64,000 nt of DNA. Source: JANQJA01 sp965267485. Its GTDB lineage: Bacteria > Pseudomonadota > Gammaproteobacteria > Pseudomonadales > Azotimanducaceae. A model generated the notes under the pieces. The model had not been told where the DNA came from. It did no database searches and worked only from the letters and a program-made list of their open reading frames with translations. Below are positions 1 to 8,280 of this stretch, piece by piece (within the stretch, counting starts at the first letter, position 1; the number at the start of each line of letters is the position of its first letter). Position numbers and translations under genes: made by a program. Location: positions 3,906,001 to 3,970,000 of the forward strand of contig OZ254080.1 in assembly GCA_965267485.1 (NCBI GenBank), written 5' to 3'.

Positions 1-1121
1 TCCCGCCCGAATCGCGCAATGAGCCGATCAACCGTCGCCTCGAGTTCACGTCGCTCAGGCCTGTCAAACAGGTCGAATTGGGCGGGCTGGTTGCACCAGT
101 CCAGATCGAACGCCGCCATGCCGACCAGACGGAAGGGGCCGGCATCGCCAAACGCCGGCAGTAACTGGCGAGCCGCAGCAAAGAGTGCATCCGCAGTATC
201 AACGGCCGACGGCAACCGTCGCTGGCGCGTCAGCATCCTGAACCCGGTCGTCTTGAGCCGAACCCTGACGCCCCGGGCGACATACGTCTTCTGGCGGAGT
301 CGCCGTGCAATTCGCTCGGCCGATCGGCGCAAGTGGGTTTCGATCTCTGACGGCGCCGAAACGTCGCGGTTGAGTGTCCGATCTGAACCGATACTCCGAG
401 AACGCGCACCGCGGCGCACGGCCCTCGGGTCACGCGCCATGGACAACCCGAAGAAGTGAGCGCCCGCTTCGCCGAAATGCGCCCGCATGGCTGACTCACC
501 CGCCAACTGAATGTCGCCGATGCGCTCAAACCCGAGATCGACCATCCGGGGCGCCGTCCTCGGCCCCACGCCCCAGAGTCGCGTCACGGGTAGCGGTCGA
601 AGCCACTCGCGGGCCGCGTCAGCCGGCACCACGGTGAGTCCGTCAGGCTTTTCATGGGCACTGGCGACTTTCGCCACATATTTCGTCGACGAGATACCAA
701 CAGAGATATGCAGCCCTGTCGCATTGAACACGGCCGCCTTGATCATGCGCCCCATTTCCCGGGGCTCACCGAAGAGGTGACTCGCGCCGGTCATGTCGAG
801 AAATGCCTCGTCGAGCGAGAGCGCTTCGACTGCTGGCGAAAAGTCCTCGAGCACGCTCATGACTTCCCGCGAGACCGCCTCATAGCGCTCGAATCGTGGC
901 GGCACCATAATGGCGTGCGGACACCGGCGGCGCGCTTCACTGACAGGCATTCCGCTGCCGACCCGATAGGGTCGCGCCTCGTAACTCGCTGTCAGCACGA
1001 CGCCACGCCAGCTGTTCGGCCCGATCAGGACGGGTTTGCCGCGCAGTTGCGGATGGTCCCGCTGCTCAACCGCAGCGTAGAACGCGTCCATATCCGCATG
1101 CACGATGATTCGATCCCACAT
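1..1121 (-). CDS. dinB: DNA polymerase IV (DinB), 3' end beyond the window
   Basis: Translating the minus strand from the ATG at 1121 gives about 373 residues, open to the window edge. It is a Y-family translesion DNA polymerase. The N-terminus reads HADMDAFYAAVEQRD, with the first metal-binding aspartate. SLDEAFLDMT, around residue 105, holds the second catalytic Asp-Glu pair, and a helix-hairpin-helix region (LWGVGPRTAPRM) follows. The last visible residues resemble the end of the little-finger domain, so perhaps only a few tens of residues are missing. It is known for error-prone bypass of damaged bases and is commonly SOS-induced, but no LexA box was identified. The next gene upstream on the same region (uracil-DNA glycosylase family) ends 26 bases before this start, so a shared repair transcript is plausible. 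Confidence 0.95.
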   Translation of the reverse strand, partial: MWDRIIVHADMDAFYAAVEQRDHPQLRGKPVLIGPNSWRGVVLTASYEARPYRVGSGMPVSEARRRCPHAIMVPPRFERYEAVSREVMSVLEDFSPAVEALSLDEAFLDMTGASHLFGEPREMGRMIKAAVFNATGLHISVGISSTKYVAKVASAHEKPDGLTVVPADAAREWLRPLPVTRLWGVGPRTAPRMVDLGFERIGDIQLAGESAMRAHFGEAGAHFFGLSMARDPRAVRRGARSRSIGSDRTLNRDVSAPSEIETHLRRSAERIARRLRQKTYVARGVRVRLKTTGFRMLTRQRRLPSAVDTADALFAAARQLLPAFGDAGPFRLVGMAAFDLDWCNQPAQFDLFDRPERRELEATVDRLIARFGR

Positions 1122-1147
1122 AACGGGACTATAGCGCCAAAAACTGG

Positions 1148-1711
1148 TTATTTATACAGTATTTCCTGAACCCGCGCCTGTAGCGCGGGCACCAGCGATG
1201 CTTCGAACCAGGGATTGCGCCGCAGCCAGGCCGTATTACGGGGGCTGGGGTGCGGCAGCGGCACGACGCCGGGCAGATGTTCACGCCAGCCGGACACGGT
1301 ATCGGTCACCGATTGATGTTGAACGCCGAGATGCCACGCCTGCGCGTATCCTCCAATCAGCAGCGTCAGCTCGACCCTCGCGAGTGCGGCCAGCGCCCGG
1401 TCTCGCCAGCGATCCGCGCAAACCCCGGGTGGCGGCAGGTCGCCCTGTGAACCCTTGCCCGGATAGCAGAAGGCCATTGGCAGGATCGCGACGTTGTGCG
1501 CGTCATAGAAGTCGGTCTCGGTGATCCCCATCCAGTCGCGGAGCCGGCGACCGCTGGCATCGAGGAACGGGATACCGGCTTCGTGGGCCACGCGACCCGG
1601 CGCCTGCCCCGCGATCAGGATACGAGCGTCGCGATCGAGCTGGACGATGGGATTGGGCGTGAGCGTGTCGAGACACTCCCGACATCGTCGGATCTCGGCG
1701 ACGAGTTCCAT
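1148..1711 (-). CDS. Uracil-DNA glycosylase family protein
   Basis: The product is 187 residues when started at the ATG at 1711, which overlaps the stop of the upstream gene as TGATG. A longer reading to 1750 exists but would overlap the neighbour by 40 bases. The N-terminus has a Cys-x2-Cys pair (RRCREC), residues 35-39 are GQAPG, and residues 152-159 are LPHPSPRN. These correspond to the two active-site motifs of the UDG superfamily, and the protein resembles the compact bacterial branch of that superfamily. The expected role is removal of uracil or a related damaged base from DNA. The substrate cannot be set from sequence. Its position next to dinB supports a repair role. Confidence 0.85.
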   Translation of the reverse strand: MELVAEIRRCRECLDTLTPNPIVQLDRDARILIAGQAPGRVAHEAGIPFLDASGRRLRDWMGITETDFYDAHNVAILPMAFCYPGKGSQGDLPPPGVCADRWRDRALAALARVELTLLIGGYAQAWHLGVQHQSVTDTVSGWREHLPGVVPLPHPSPRNTAWLRRNPWFEASLVPALQARVQEILYK

Positions 1712-2757
1712 CAGTCGCGACCGAGGTACCCGGAGAGCACTTCCTGCCACTCCGGGCTGGCAATAATGCGCAGGATTTCCTGATTAACCGATTCACGCTG
1801 GAGACTGCCCGACGGAAGCGCAATGGCGTAGTCCTGGCGCCGGAACGTGCCCGGCAGCACCCGTGTGCCCTCGTTCCTGGCCGACAGATATCGAAGAATC
1901 GGCGCATCGTACACGACGGCGTCTGCATCACCGCGCGCCACGGCATCGAGCGCGTCCTTCACGGAAGGCGCGTCGTCGAAGCGGATGCCGCGAGACCGCA
2001 GGTAATCGGCACTGCTCGAACCTGCGACCGTCACGACACGCACATCGGGCAGATCACCGGGGCCACCGACGCGCGTCTCGAGTTGCCCGACCGTGAGTGA
2101 ACTCGCAATTGCAGCCGTGAAGCCGGATATCAGGATAATCGCCGCAAACATCCAGACCAGGCCAACGACCCGGCCGCCGAGCGTGACTGGCGCCTTGTCG
2201 CCATACCCGACGGTCGTCATCGTGACCGCCGCCCACCAGAAACTCGATCCCAGCCCCTCAGCGACAGATCCACCAAACATCTCCGGGTTCTGCTTGCGTT
2301 CGAACACCCAGAGCGCACAGCCAACGCCGAACAGCAGCGCTGCCAACGCGCTCAGTGCGGCAAGGAACTGCCACGAGAACACCCGGCCGAGCCCGGCAAA
2401 CGCCGATGGCGGCTCGCGGGGCACAGCGATGGCGAGTCCGCTGGTGTGGAACGGATGTGAGAAGTCGATCCGGGATTCCCGTTCCGGCGTGACCGTCAAT
2501 GCCGCGACGGACGCATCGAGGGAACCGTCTTCGAGACCAGAGATGAGCCCGGGCAGGCTAGTGATCTCGAACCGGTATTCGATATCGAGTTCGTCGGCAA
2601 TCTGCCGCCAGAGCTCAACGCTGATCCCCTCATACTCGCCGGGGGATGATTCGACCACGAACGGCGGCGCTATCCGGGTACCGATCACGAGTGGGTCGTC
2701 GGCTGCATGGCCGACCAGGGGAAACATGAGAAAGAGCGTCAGAATTGCAGCACGCAT
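1711..2757 (-). CDS. Glutamate-receptor-like ligand-gated potassium channel protein (GluR0 type)
   Basis: The product has 348 residues from the ATG at 2757, chosen because it begins a good signal peptide (MRAAILTLFLMFPLVGHA). The mature protein starts with a periplasmic solute-binding lobe (residues about 20-115, including PERESRIDFSHPF, typical of family 3 binding proteins). A membrane segment follows (about 125-150), then a pore loop with TVGYGD at 182-187, the potassium selectivity filter, and a further membrane helix (about 195-220). The second half of the binding lobe comes last (230-345). This order, binding lobe split by an inverted-topology pore, is the architecture of prokaryotic ionotropic glutamate receptors. 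The ligand is probably an amino acid, which is inference. The gene is translationally coupled to the downstream glycosylase gene. Confidence 0.88.
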   Translation of the reverse strand: MRAAILTLFLMFPLVGHAADDPLVIGTRIAPPFVVESSPGEYEGISVELWRQIADELDIEYRFEITSLPGLISGLEDGSLDASVAALTVTPERESRIDFSHPFHTSGLAIAVPREPPSAFAGLGRVFSWQFLAALSALAALLFGVGCALWVFERKQNPEMFGGSVAEGLGSSFWWAAVTMTTVGYGDKAPVTLGGRVVGLVWMFAAIILISGFTAAIASSLTVGQLETRVGGPGDLPDVRVVTVAGSSSADYLRSRGIRFDDAPSVKDALDAVARGDADAVVYDAPILRYLSARNEGTRVLPGTFRRQDYAIALPSGSLQRESVNQEILRIIASPEWQEVLSGYLGRD

Positions 2758-2821
2758 CGTGAACCATTGCGTCAGAGTGTTCCCTGATTCTGCAGTTCGG
2801 TGGTCCGGAAGCAACTCTCGA

Positions 2822-2836
2822 TGAGAATCATTCCTA
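2822..2836. promoter_or_regulatory. Probable Fur box upstream of the siderophore reductase gene
   Basis: The segment TGAGAATCATTCCTA matches 11 of the 14 defined positions of the 7-1-7 Fur consensus (TGATAATnATTATCA). Its left part, ATGAGAATCATT, is the form common in gammaproteobacterial Fur sites. It lies about 60 bases before the siderophore-interacting protein gene, whose family is classically iron-repressed. Binding by Fur is inferred. Confidence 0.55.
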
Positions 2837-2894
2837 TTTACAAGCAGGTCCGAATGGGCGAGAATGCGCGTCCACTTCGAGCCCGGTCGCACCA

Positions 2895-3635
2895 ATGGCA
2901 AAAGATCCCCGTGACGTACGCGTCCTGCAACGAGAAGCCATCTCACCCAACCTGACGCGGGTCGTGCTGATCGGCGACAGCCTGCAGGACTTTCCAGCCG
3001 GGTTCGAAGGTGGCTACGTCAAGCTTGTGCTACCGAAAGAAACCGATAAGCCGTTTGTTCGCTCGTATACGATTCGCGATTTCGAGCCCGAGGCAGCGAA
3101 GCTCACCATCGAGATGGTCTCCCACGGAGACGGCGGGCCCGCAGCGCGCTGGGCCAATCGTGTCGCCGACGGCGAATCCGTCACGATCATCGGGCCCGGT
3201 GCCGTTCAGCTCATCAACCCTGACGCCGACTGGTATCTGCTTGCAGGCGACATGAGCGCGCTGCCCGCCATACGGGTCAATCTGGAACGCCTGCCCGACG
3301 ACGCAATCGGGCACGTCGTGGTCGAAGTGATCGACGAGGATGACAAACTGGAACTCGACATGCCGCGCGGCATGACGCTGGACTGGGTCGTCAACCCCGA
3401 GCCGGAGCAGGAGAACAGCATTCTCGAGGACACAGTCATGTCGCTGCCCTGGCGTGAGGGGGCACCGTCTGTCTGGGTTGCCGGCGAGTTCAGTGCGTCA
3501 CGCGCCCTGCGCCAGTACTTCCGGCACGAGCGAGCAGTGCCGAAGGATTCGATGTACGTGAGCTGTTACTGGAAGATCGGCACCAACGATGAGGGCATGA
3601 AGGCCGCCAAGCGGGCCGACCCCGAACCCTGGTAG
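2895..3635 (+). CDS. Siderophore-interacting protein (FAD-dependent ferric-siderophore reductase)
   Basis: The product has 246 residues. The family (ViuB/YqjH-like, FAD-binding 9 plus SIP domains) reduces ferric siderophores in the cytoplasm to release iron. RSYTIR at 56-61 is the FAD-binding motif of the N-terminal barrel. GDMSALPAI (about 117-125) starts the NADPH-binding half. The C-terminal SCYWKIG is a family signature. A Fur-like site lies about 60 bases upstream. The gene stands alone, convergent with the arsenite transporter and separated from it by three bases. No siderophore synthesis or uptake gene is adjacent. Confidence 0.92.
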   Translation: MAKDPRDVRVLQREAISPNLTRVVLIGDSLQDFPAGFEGGYVKLVLPKETDKPFVRSYTIRDFEPEAAKLTIEMVSHGDGGPAARWANRVADGESVTIIGPGAVQLINPDADWYLLAGDMSALPAIRVNLERLPDDAIGHVVVEVIDEDDKLELDMPRGMTLDWVVNPEPEQENSILEDTVMSLPWREGAPSVWVAGEFSASRALRQYFRHERAVPKDSMYVSCYWKIGTNDEGMKAAKRADPEPW

Positions 3636-3638
3636 CCG

Positions 3639-4682
3639 TCAGGCTTCCGCGAACCGCGGGCGTAGGCGATTTGCGATCGCACACAGCGACAGCATGACCG
3701 GCACCTCGACCAGAACACCCACCACGGTCGCCAGTGCCGCGCCCGAATTCAGTCCGAACAGGCTGATCGCCACCGCGACCGCGAGCTCGAAGAAATTGGA
3801 CGTGCCGATGAGCGCCGCCGGCGCTGCGGTTGAGAACGGTACGCGCCAGAGCCACGCCCAGCCGAATGCCACCACGAAAATGCCGTAGCTCTGCAGCAGC
3901 AGCGGAATCGCAATCAGGACGATGACCAGAGGCTGTGAAAGGATCGTCTGCGCCTGAAATCCGAACAGCAACACCACGGTCGCGAGCAGCCCCATCACTG
4001 ACAGCGGTTTGATACGCGCCGTGAACGCCTCGATTCGCGCTGCTTCACCACCGTGATCCAGCATGCGGCGCGTGACATAGCCGGCGGCAAGCGGAATGAC
4101 GACGTAGAGGACGACGGACAGCAGCAGGGTCTCCCACGGCACGACAATCTCGGTCACACCGAGCAGCACCGCCGCAATCGGCGCGAACGCGAACACCATG
4201 ATGATGTCGTTGACCGAGACCTGGACCAGCGTGTAGTTCGCATCACCACGCACGAGCTGGCTCCAGACGAACACCATTGCGGTGCAGGGCGCGACGCCCA
4301 GCAGGATCATGCCGGCGATGTACTCCTTTGCGGTCGCAGGATCGACGAGCCCTGCGAAGATGACCTCGAAAAAGAGAATGCCGAGTGCCGCCATGGTGAA
4401 CGGCTTGATCAGCCAGTTGACGACGAGTGTGATACAGAGGCCCTTGGGCCGTCGCCCGACATCCTTGATCGACGCGAAGTCCACGTTGACCATCATCGGG
4501 TAGATCATCACCCAGATGAACACGGCCACGACCAGATTCACACTCGCATACTCGAGACGGGCCACGGCTTCAAAAATGCCGGGGAACGCTGCGCCAGCGA
4601 GAACGCCAGCAACGATACAAGCCGCCACCCAGACCGACAGGTAACGCTCGAACAGCCCCATCGGGGAAGAGGATTCATTCAT
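3639..4682 (-). CDS. acr3: ACR3-family arsenite efflux transporter
   Basis: The product has 347 residues with about ten hydrophobic segments. It exports arsenite across the inner membrane using the proton gradient. The conserved cysteine sits at position 133 in GVAPCTAMVFVWS, the arsenite-binding signature of ACR3 proteins. The conserved glutamate lies in SNFFELAVAVA near the end of the membrane domain. It is the third gene of arsR-arsC-acr3, starting 20 bases after arsC. It should be co-expressed with arsC, which makes its substrate, and controlled by ArsR. Confidence 0.95.
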   Translation of the reverse strand: MNESSSPMGLFERYLSVWVAACIVAGVLAGAAFPGIFEAVARLEYASVNLVVAVFIWVMIYPMMVNVDFASIKDVGRRPKGLCITLVVNWLIKPFTMAALGILFFEVIFAGLVDPATAKEYIAGMILLGVAPCTAMVFVWSQLVRGDANYTLVQVSVNDIIMVFAFAPIAAVLLGVTEIVVPWETLLLSVVLYVVIPLAAGYVTRRMLDHGGEAARIEAFTARIKPLSVMGLLATVVLLFGFQAQTILSQPLVIVLIAIPLLLQSYGIFVVAFGWAWLWRVPFSTAAPAALIGTSNFFELAVAVAISLFGLNSGAALATVVGVLVEVPVMLSLCAIANRLRPRFAEA

Positions 4683-4702
4683 CGACCAACATTCTCCATT
4701 GG

Positions 4703-5185
4703 TTAGCTGCCCGCAATCTCGCGGAGCGCCGCTTTGATCTCTGATGACGACAGCGAGTGGCAGTCGAGCCTGACGAGCTTCTCCAGTCGCGCTTCCAGCG
4801 TGGCATAAGCCTCCTCGAAAGCGGCTCGCACGGTCGCCTCATCGCCGGTTACGGCAGCCGGGTCAGGAATGCCCCAGTGCACGGTGACAGGGTGTCCGAC
4901 CCAGACCGGGCAGCTTTCACTCGCCGCGCTGTCACAGACGGTGATCACGATCTCCATCCGGGGCGCACCGTCACCGGCAAACTCATCCCAGGACTTCGAG
5001 CGAAACCCCGACACATCGAAGCCCTTCGCTTCCAGAAGCGTGACCGCCGCGGGATTTACACGGCCGGCCGGCCGACTGCCCGCGCTGAACGCGGCGAAAC
5101 GCCCTTCACCCACCCGGCCCAGGATTGCCTCGGCAAGAATGCTCCGGGCTGAGTTGCCGGTACACAGGAACAGCACGTTCGTCAT
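4703..5185 (-). CDS. arsC: Arsenate reductase, thioredoxin-coupled low-molecular-weight phosphatase type
   Basis: The product has 160 residues from the ATG at 5185, which overlaps the arsR stop as TGATG. An upstream in-frame start at 5260 would run into arsR. The P-loop LCTGNSARS holds nucleophile Cys8. VCDSAASESC supplies Cys84 and Cys92, which should act as the relay and resolving cysteines of the thioredoxin-dependent ArsC class. The enzyme reduces arsenate to arsenite, which the adjacent Acr3 exports. Coupling to ArsR means all three genes share one transcript. Confidence 0.95.
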   Translation of the reverse strand: MTNVLFLCTGNSARSILAEAILGRVGEGRFAAFSAGSRPAGRVNPAAVTLLEAKGFDVSGFRSKSWDEFAGDGAPRMEIVITVCDSAASESCPVWVGHPVTVHWGIPDPAAVTGDEATVRAAFEEAYATLEARLEKLVRLDCHSLSSSEIKAALREIAGS

Positions 5186-5529
5186 CAGGCAGTCTCGCGA
5201 TGCGGCGACAAGAGTTCGTCCAGCATCACAGCACATTGCTCCGGTCGGCCGTGACAGCAATCCTCGATGAGATAAGCGAGCAGCGACTTCAGACTCGTGA
5301 TGTCGGCACGATAGATGATCGAGCGGCCCTGGCGCTCCGACGTCAGCAACCCGGCGTTCTCGAGCGTCCCGAGATGCGTAGACATGGTGTTGTGCGGGAT
5401 CCCGATTCTGGCGGCAATCGCGCCGGCCGGCATGCCATCGATGCCCGCCTCGATCAGGAGGCGAAACGCACGCAGCCGCGATGGCTGGGCAAGGGCGCCG
5501 AGTGCCCTCGTGGCTGTCAATATGTCCAT
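5185..5529 (-). CDS. arsR: ArsR-family metalloregulatory repressor
   Basis: The product has 114 residues with a winged helix (about 10-75). The usual alpha-3 ELCVCDL cysteine site is absent, since the corresponding stretch reads AGAIAARIGIPHNTMSTHL. Cysteines instead cluster near the C-terminus at 91, 92 and 99 (CCHGRPEQC). ArsR proteins with C-terminal thiol triads that bind arsenite are known, and this one looks like that class, although the spacing is not identical to the described ones. It is the first gene of the ars operon. A perfect 9-base inverted repeat covers its start codon and probably serves as an autoregulatory operator. Confidence 0.92.
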   Translation of the reverse strand: MDILTATRALGALAQPSRLRAFRLLIEAGIDGMPAGAIAARIGIPHNTMSTHLGTLENAGLLTSERQGRSIIYRADITSLKSLLAYLIEDCCHGRPEQCAVMLDELLSPHRETA

Positions 5530-5551
5530 ATGTCGAGAATAATCGACATAT
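5528..5551. promoter_or_regulatory. Candidate ArsR operator over the arsR start codon
   Basis: A perfect inverted repeat, ATATGTCGA and TCGACATAT with a 6-base spacer, lies at 5528-5536 and 5543-5551. Its inner end includes the arsR ATG (5527-5529 on the minus strand). The size and symmetry suit a winged-helix dimer. A second repeat, ATGTCTG/CAGACAT, lies at 5564-5579. Assignment to ArsR is inferred from position. Confidence 0.6.
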
Positions 5552-5593
5552 TTGGTTGAATCAATGTCTGACCAGACATCAGTGACTTTCGCC

Positions 5594-5761
5594 CTAGCCC
5601 TTCTGGTCAGTCAGGACAAGCCACAACGCATGAATGACGCCTGGCGCGACGAAGCACAGCGTCAACACAATATTGATGAAGAAATGCTTGGTTGCGCCAA
5701 CCTTGAGAAACGCCGCGACCGGCGGCAGGAAAACCGCAAGAATGAGAGTAACGATAAACAC
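5594..5761 (-). CDS. Pmp3/YqaE-family small membrane protein
   Basis: This gene codes for 55 residues from a GTG at 5761, preceded by GGAGGG at a suitable distance. The protein has two hydrophobic helices joined by a short basic loop. ILAVFLPPVAAFLKVG is the family signature, and the second helix contains PGVIHALWLVL. Pmp3/YqaE proteins are small plasma-membrane proteins linked to stress and membrane potential, with an unknown biochemical activity. It starts 18 bases after the symporter gene on the same strand, so it is probably the last gene of that transcript. Confidence 0.88.
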   Translation of the reverse strand: MFIVTLILAVFLPPVAAFLKVGATKHFFINIVLTLCFVAPGVIHALWLVLTDQKG

Positions 5762-5779
5762 GGCCGAAGCCCTCCATTG

Positions 5780-7618
5780 CTAGACCACTGCGACCTTCAT
5801 GCCTTCTTTGGCGCTTCTTGTGGTGTCGATGTGGCGCTGAATAATCTCAACCGGCGGAACCTCGATGCGGCCTGCCGTACGGAACCGGATCAGATGATAC
5901 ACCACACCGGTAAGCGCCAGACCCGCGACCACCACCAGCAGGACCGCCAGCAGACCGGGTTCGCGATCGAAGCTGACTTCATCGGCAAGCCAGACTGACG
6001 AGATGATAAGGGCGACCAGGCAGGCCGCTGACATCATCAGCGTGCGCAGTCTTAGCGCACCCCGCCCCTTGTCCTTGAGCGTCTGCAATTCGCCAAGGCT
6101 GAAGTGATCGAGTTCCCAGCCCAGCACCTCGTCGACACCTCGCGAATGCGGTGGCATCACCGGGTGCCCCGTGATCGGGTCATCAACAGTTTCACCGCGG
6201 CCGTGCGCCTTGATGCCCGCCCAGATCGCCTCGTGCTTCGCGCGGGTCAGCGGGTAGAACATTCCGATGCAGAAAGCGATGAATGCTGTCGAGGCGGGCC
6301 CCAGGCAGAAGATCGCGCGGATCGTGAACTGCACGGTTTCCGACTGCTCGACGTTGGGCGTGTACCCGACACTCGCCAGAATCGCGAGGGGAATCGACAT
6401 ACTCGGAATGACCATGAATTTCGTCATGATCGACCACAGCGCGCCGTACTGCGCCTCCCGGCGCTTGCCCGTGTGGAACTCGTCATAGTCGATGACGTCT
6501 GCCTGCATCGCCGGGCCGAGGAAGATGCCGGCGCTGAACCCGGTACCGGCGAACGCAAGCACGAAGATACAGGGAATCAGGTCGCCGGGTCCGAGCATGA
6601 AGAGCCCAAGCGAGCCGCAGATACCCGGAATGAAGCCTGCAAGCCAGACCGGCTTCTTCTCGAAACGCCGTGCCGCCCAGACCCAGACCGGCAGAGAAAG
6701 GAACCCGGCCAGAAAGTACGTGGCGAGGAAAATCGCCAACCACATATCCGGGTTCTCAGGCATCAGCACATACTTCGTGAAATACGGCATCATCAGCCCC
6801 GGAATAGCGCCGGTGATTGAACCCACCAGATAAACCACGAGCAGAAGGCGGAACACGCCGTTGCGCATCACGCGACGCACGCCGGGAATCAGCGGGTTCG
6901 AGTCCCGCATCATGAAACTCTGGCGCTCCTGCACCTGGACGACCAGGTTGAGATACAGGATGGTCAGCAGCGAGCCGAAGATCACGGCGAACATCATGTA
7001 GCCGTCCCGTTCACCGCCAAACTGCTGGATCAGGATCGGCGGCGCGACCGCCGCAACCAGTGTGCCCGCGACCACAAACCCCTCACGAATCCCGAACAGG
7101 ACGCTGCGTTCGTTGTAGTCGAGCGTCAGCTCAGGGCCAAGCCCGTAGTGCGGGATGATGTAGACCGTGTGGAACAGGTAGTAGGCCGTATAGGTCAACG
7201 CGAACCAGGTCGCGGCCTCGACGCCACTGATTTCGGCGGGCGGCGTGAACATCAGGTAGAAGGCAACGGCGCAAAGTGGTGCACCAATCAGGATCCAGGG
7301 ACGCCGCCGCCCCCACGGACTCTTGGTCCGGTCGGAGATCCAGCCCATCATCGGATCGGTGATTGCATCGAGCGCACGCGCGAGTGCCTTTACCAGCGCG
7401 ATAAAACCAAGGGGCACGAGAATGGTGTCAGAGTAGAAAATCGTCAGGTGAATCCCGATGGGAATCGCCATGGCAGCGCCGGCGAAACTCGGTGCCCCAT
7501 ACGAGATGCGCTTTGACCAAGCGAGTGGGGGCTCTTTGACCTCCCCCGAATCACTGACCGGCACATCCGCCGGCATCCCGTCATCCGCCTGCGGATGGCG
7601 CCCCTCTACCTCTGCCAT
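5780..7618 (-). CDS. GPH-type (MelB-like) sugar:cation symporter of the major facilitator superfamily
   Basis: The product has 612 residues with about twelve membrane segments, resembling the glycoside-pentoside-hexuronide:cation symporters. The N-terminal DAITDPMMGWISDRTKSPWGRRRPWILIG region, abbreviated here, is the diagnostic loop between helices 2 and 3. The protein is longer than the usual 450-500 residues. The C-terminal addition (about 470-612) has a hydrophilic stretch and two more hydrophobic helices. AGGGGGAG-like bases precede the ATG at a good distance. No sugar-catabolic gene is nearby, so the substrate is unknown. Confidence 0.88.
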   Translation of the reverse strand: MAEVEGRHPQADDGMPADVPVSDSGEVKEPPLAWSKRISYGAPSFAGAAMAIPIGIHLTIFYSDTILVPLGFIALVKALARALDAITDPMMGWISDRTKSPWGRRRPWILIGAPLCAVAFYLMFTPPAEISGVEAATWFALTYTAYYLFHTVYIIPHYGLGPELTLDYNERSVLFGIREGFVVAGTLVAAVAPPILIQQFGGERDGYMMFAVIFGSLLTILYLNLVVQVQERQSFMMRDSNPLIPGVRRVMRNGVFRLLLVVYLVGSITGAIPGLMMPYFTKYVLMPENPDMWLAIFLATYFLAGFLSLPVWVWAARRFEKKPVWLAGFIPGICGSLGLFMLGPGDLIPCIFVLAFAGTGFSAGIFLGPAMQADVIDYDEFHTGKRREAQYGALWSIMTKFMVIPSMSIPLAILASVGYTPNVEQSETVQFTIRAIFCLGPASTAFIAFCIGMFYPLTRAKHEAIWAGIKAHGRGETVDDPITGHPVMPPHSRGVDEVLGWELDHFSLGELQTLKDKGRGALRLRTLMMSAACLVALIISSVWLADEVSFDREPGLLAVLLVVVAGLALTGVVYHLIRFRTAGRIEVPPVEIIQRHIDTTRSAKEGMKVAVV

Positions 7619-7755
7619 ATCTCGACTCCCCCTTTCGCCAGATCAGCTTATCTCATGTGGCGAGGGCCCGGCCAACGGCACCACGGTTGATCTCGGTCAA
7701 CACGGCCGGGGCCCGGATTGCCTATCTTTGGGGCAGACAATCACGGAGATCGGTC

Positions 7756-8280
7756 ATGAGCGAACATTTCGGAGAGATGTACCAGTCTGGGGACTACATG
7801 ACAGCCGTCATGGAGCGAACGATTGATGTTCCCATCGAGGAGGTCTGGCAGCACCTGGCTGAAGAATCGAGACGGGTCGCATGGCTCGCACCCGGCACGA
7901 TTGACCTGTTTACGGGCGGTCGCGCCAGACTCGACTTCAAGGACAGCTACGTTGTCGTCGACAGCACGGTCAGCGCCTGTGAGGCGCCGAGACTGCTCGA
8001 ATTTTCCTGGAGCGGACCCGACGATCCCGCCCGCCCGATCCGCTTTGAGCTGAGCGAGGAAGACGGCGGCTGCCGGATCAAGCTGACAGTCAGCATCCCT
8101 AACGATGAAGTGGTGGCGCGGTCATGTGCCGGCTGGGAAGCCCACCTGACAATGTTGCTTGCGGCTCTTCACGGCGCGCCAACCAAATTCCCGCTGGAAC
8201 GATTCAATGAGTGCCGCAGCTATTTCGAGCAGGAACTCGCGAGAATCATGCTGACGTCAGTCGACGTCCTGAAGCTCTAG
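7756..8280 (+). CDS. SRPBCC-family (START-like) protein
   Basis: The product has 174 residues from the ATG at 7756, with GGAG eight bases upstream. A second possible start is at 7798. VMERTIDVPIEEVWQHLA begins the fold, and DLFTGGRARLDF, LLEFSWSG and CAGWEAHLTMLLAALHG follow in the order seen in AHSA1/polyketide-cyclase-like SRPBCC proteins. These proteins bind hydrophobic ligands in a cavity, and the ligand here is unknown. The 3' end overlaps the convergent CheB-like gene by 35 bases. Confidence 0.8.
   Translation: MSEHFGEMYQSGDYMTAVMERTIDVPIEEVWQHLAEESRRVAWLAPGTIDLFTGGRARLDFKDSYVVVDSTVSACEAPRLLEFSWSGPDDPARPIRFELSEEDGGCRIKLTVSIPNDEVVARSCAGWEAHLTMLLAALHGAPTKFPLERFNECRSYFEQELARIMLTSVDVLKL

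Noticed and set aside
5564..5579. A second operator ATGTCTG/CAGACAT upstream of arsR.
   Set aside because: It is real as a repeat, but its half-sites only partly resemble the first, so it is mentioned with arsR rather than called separately.
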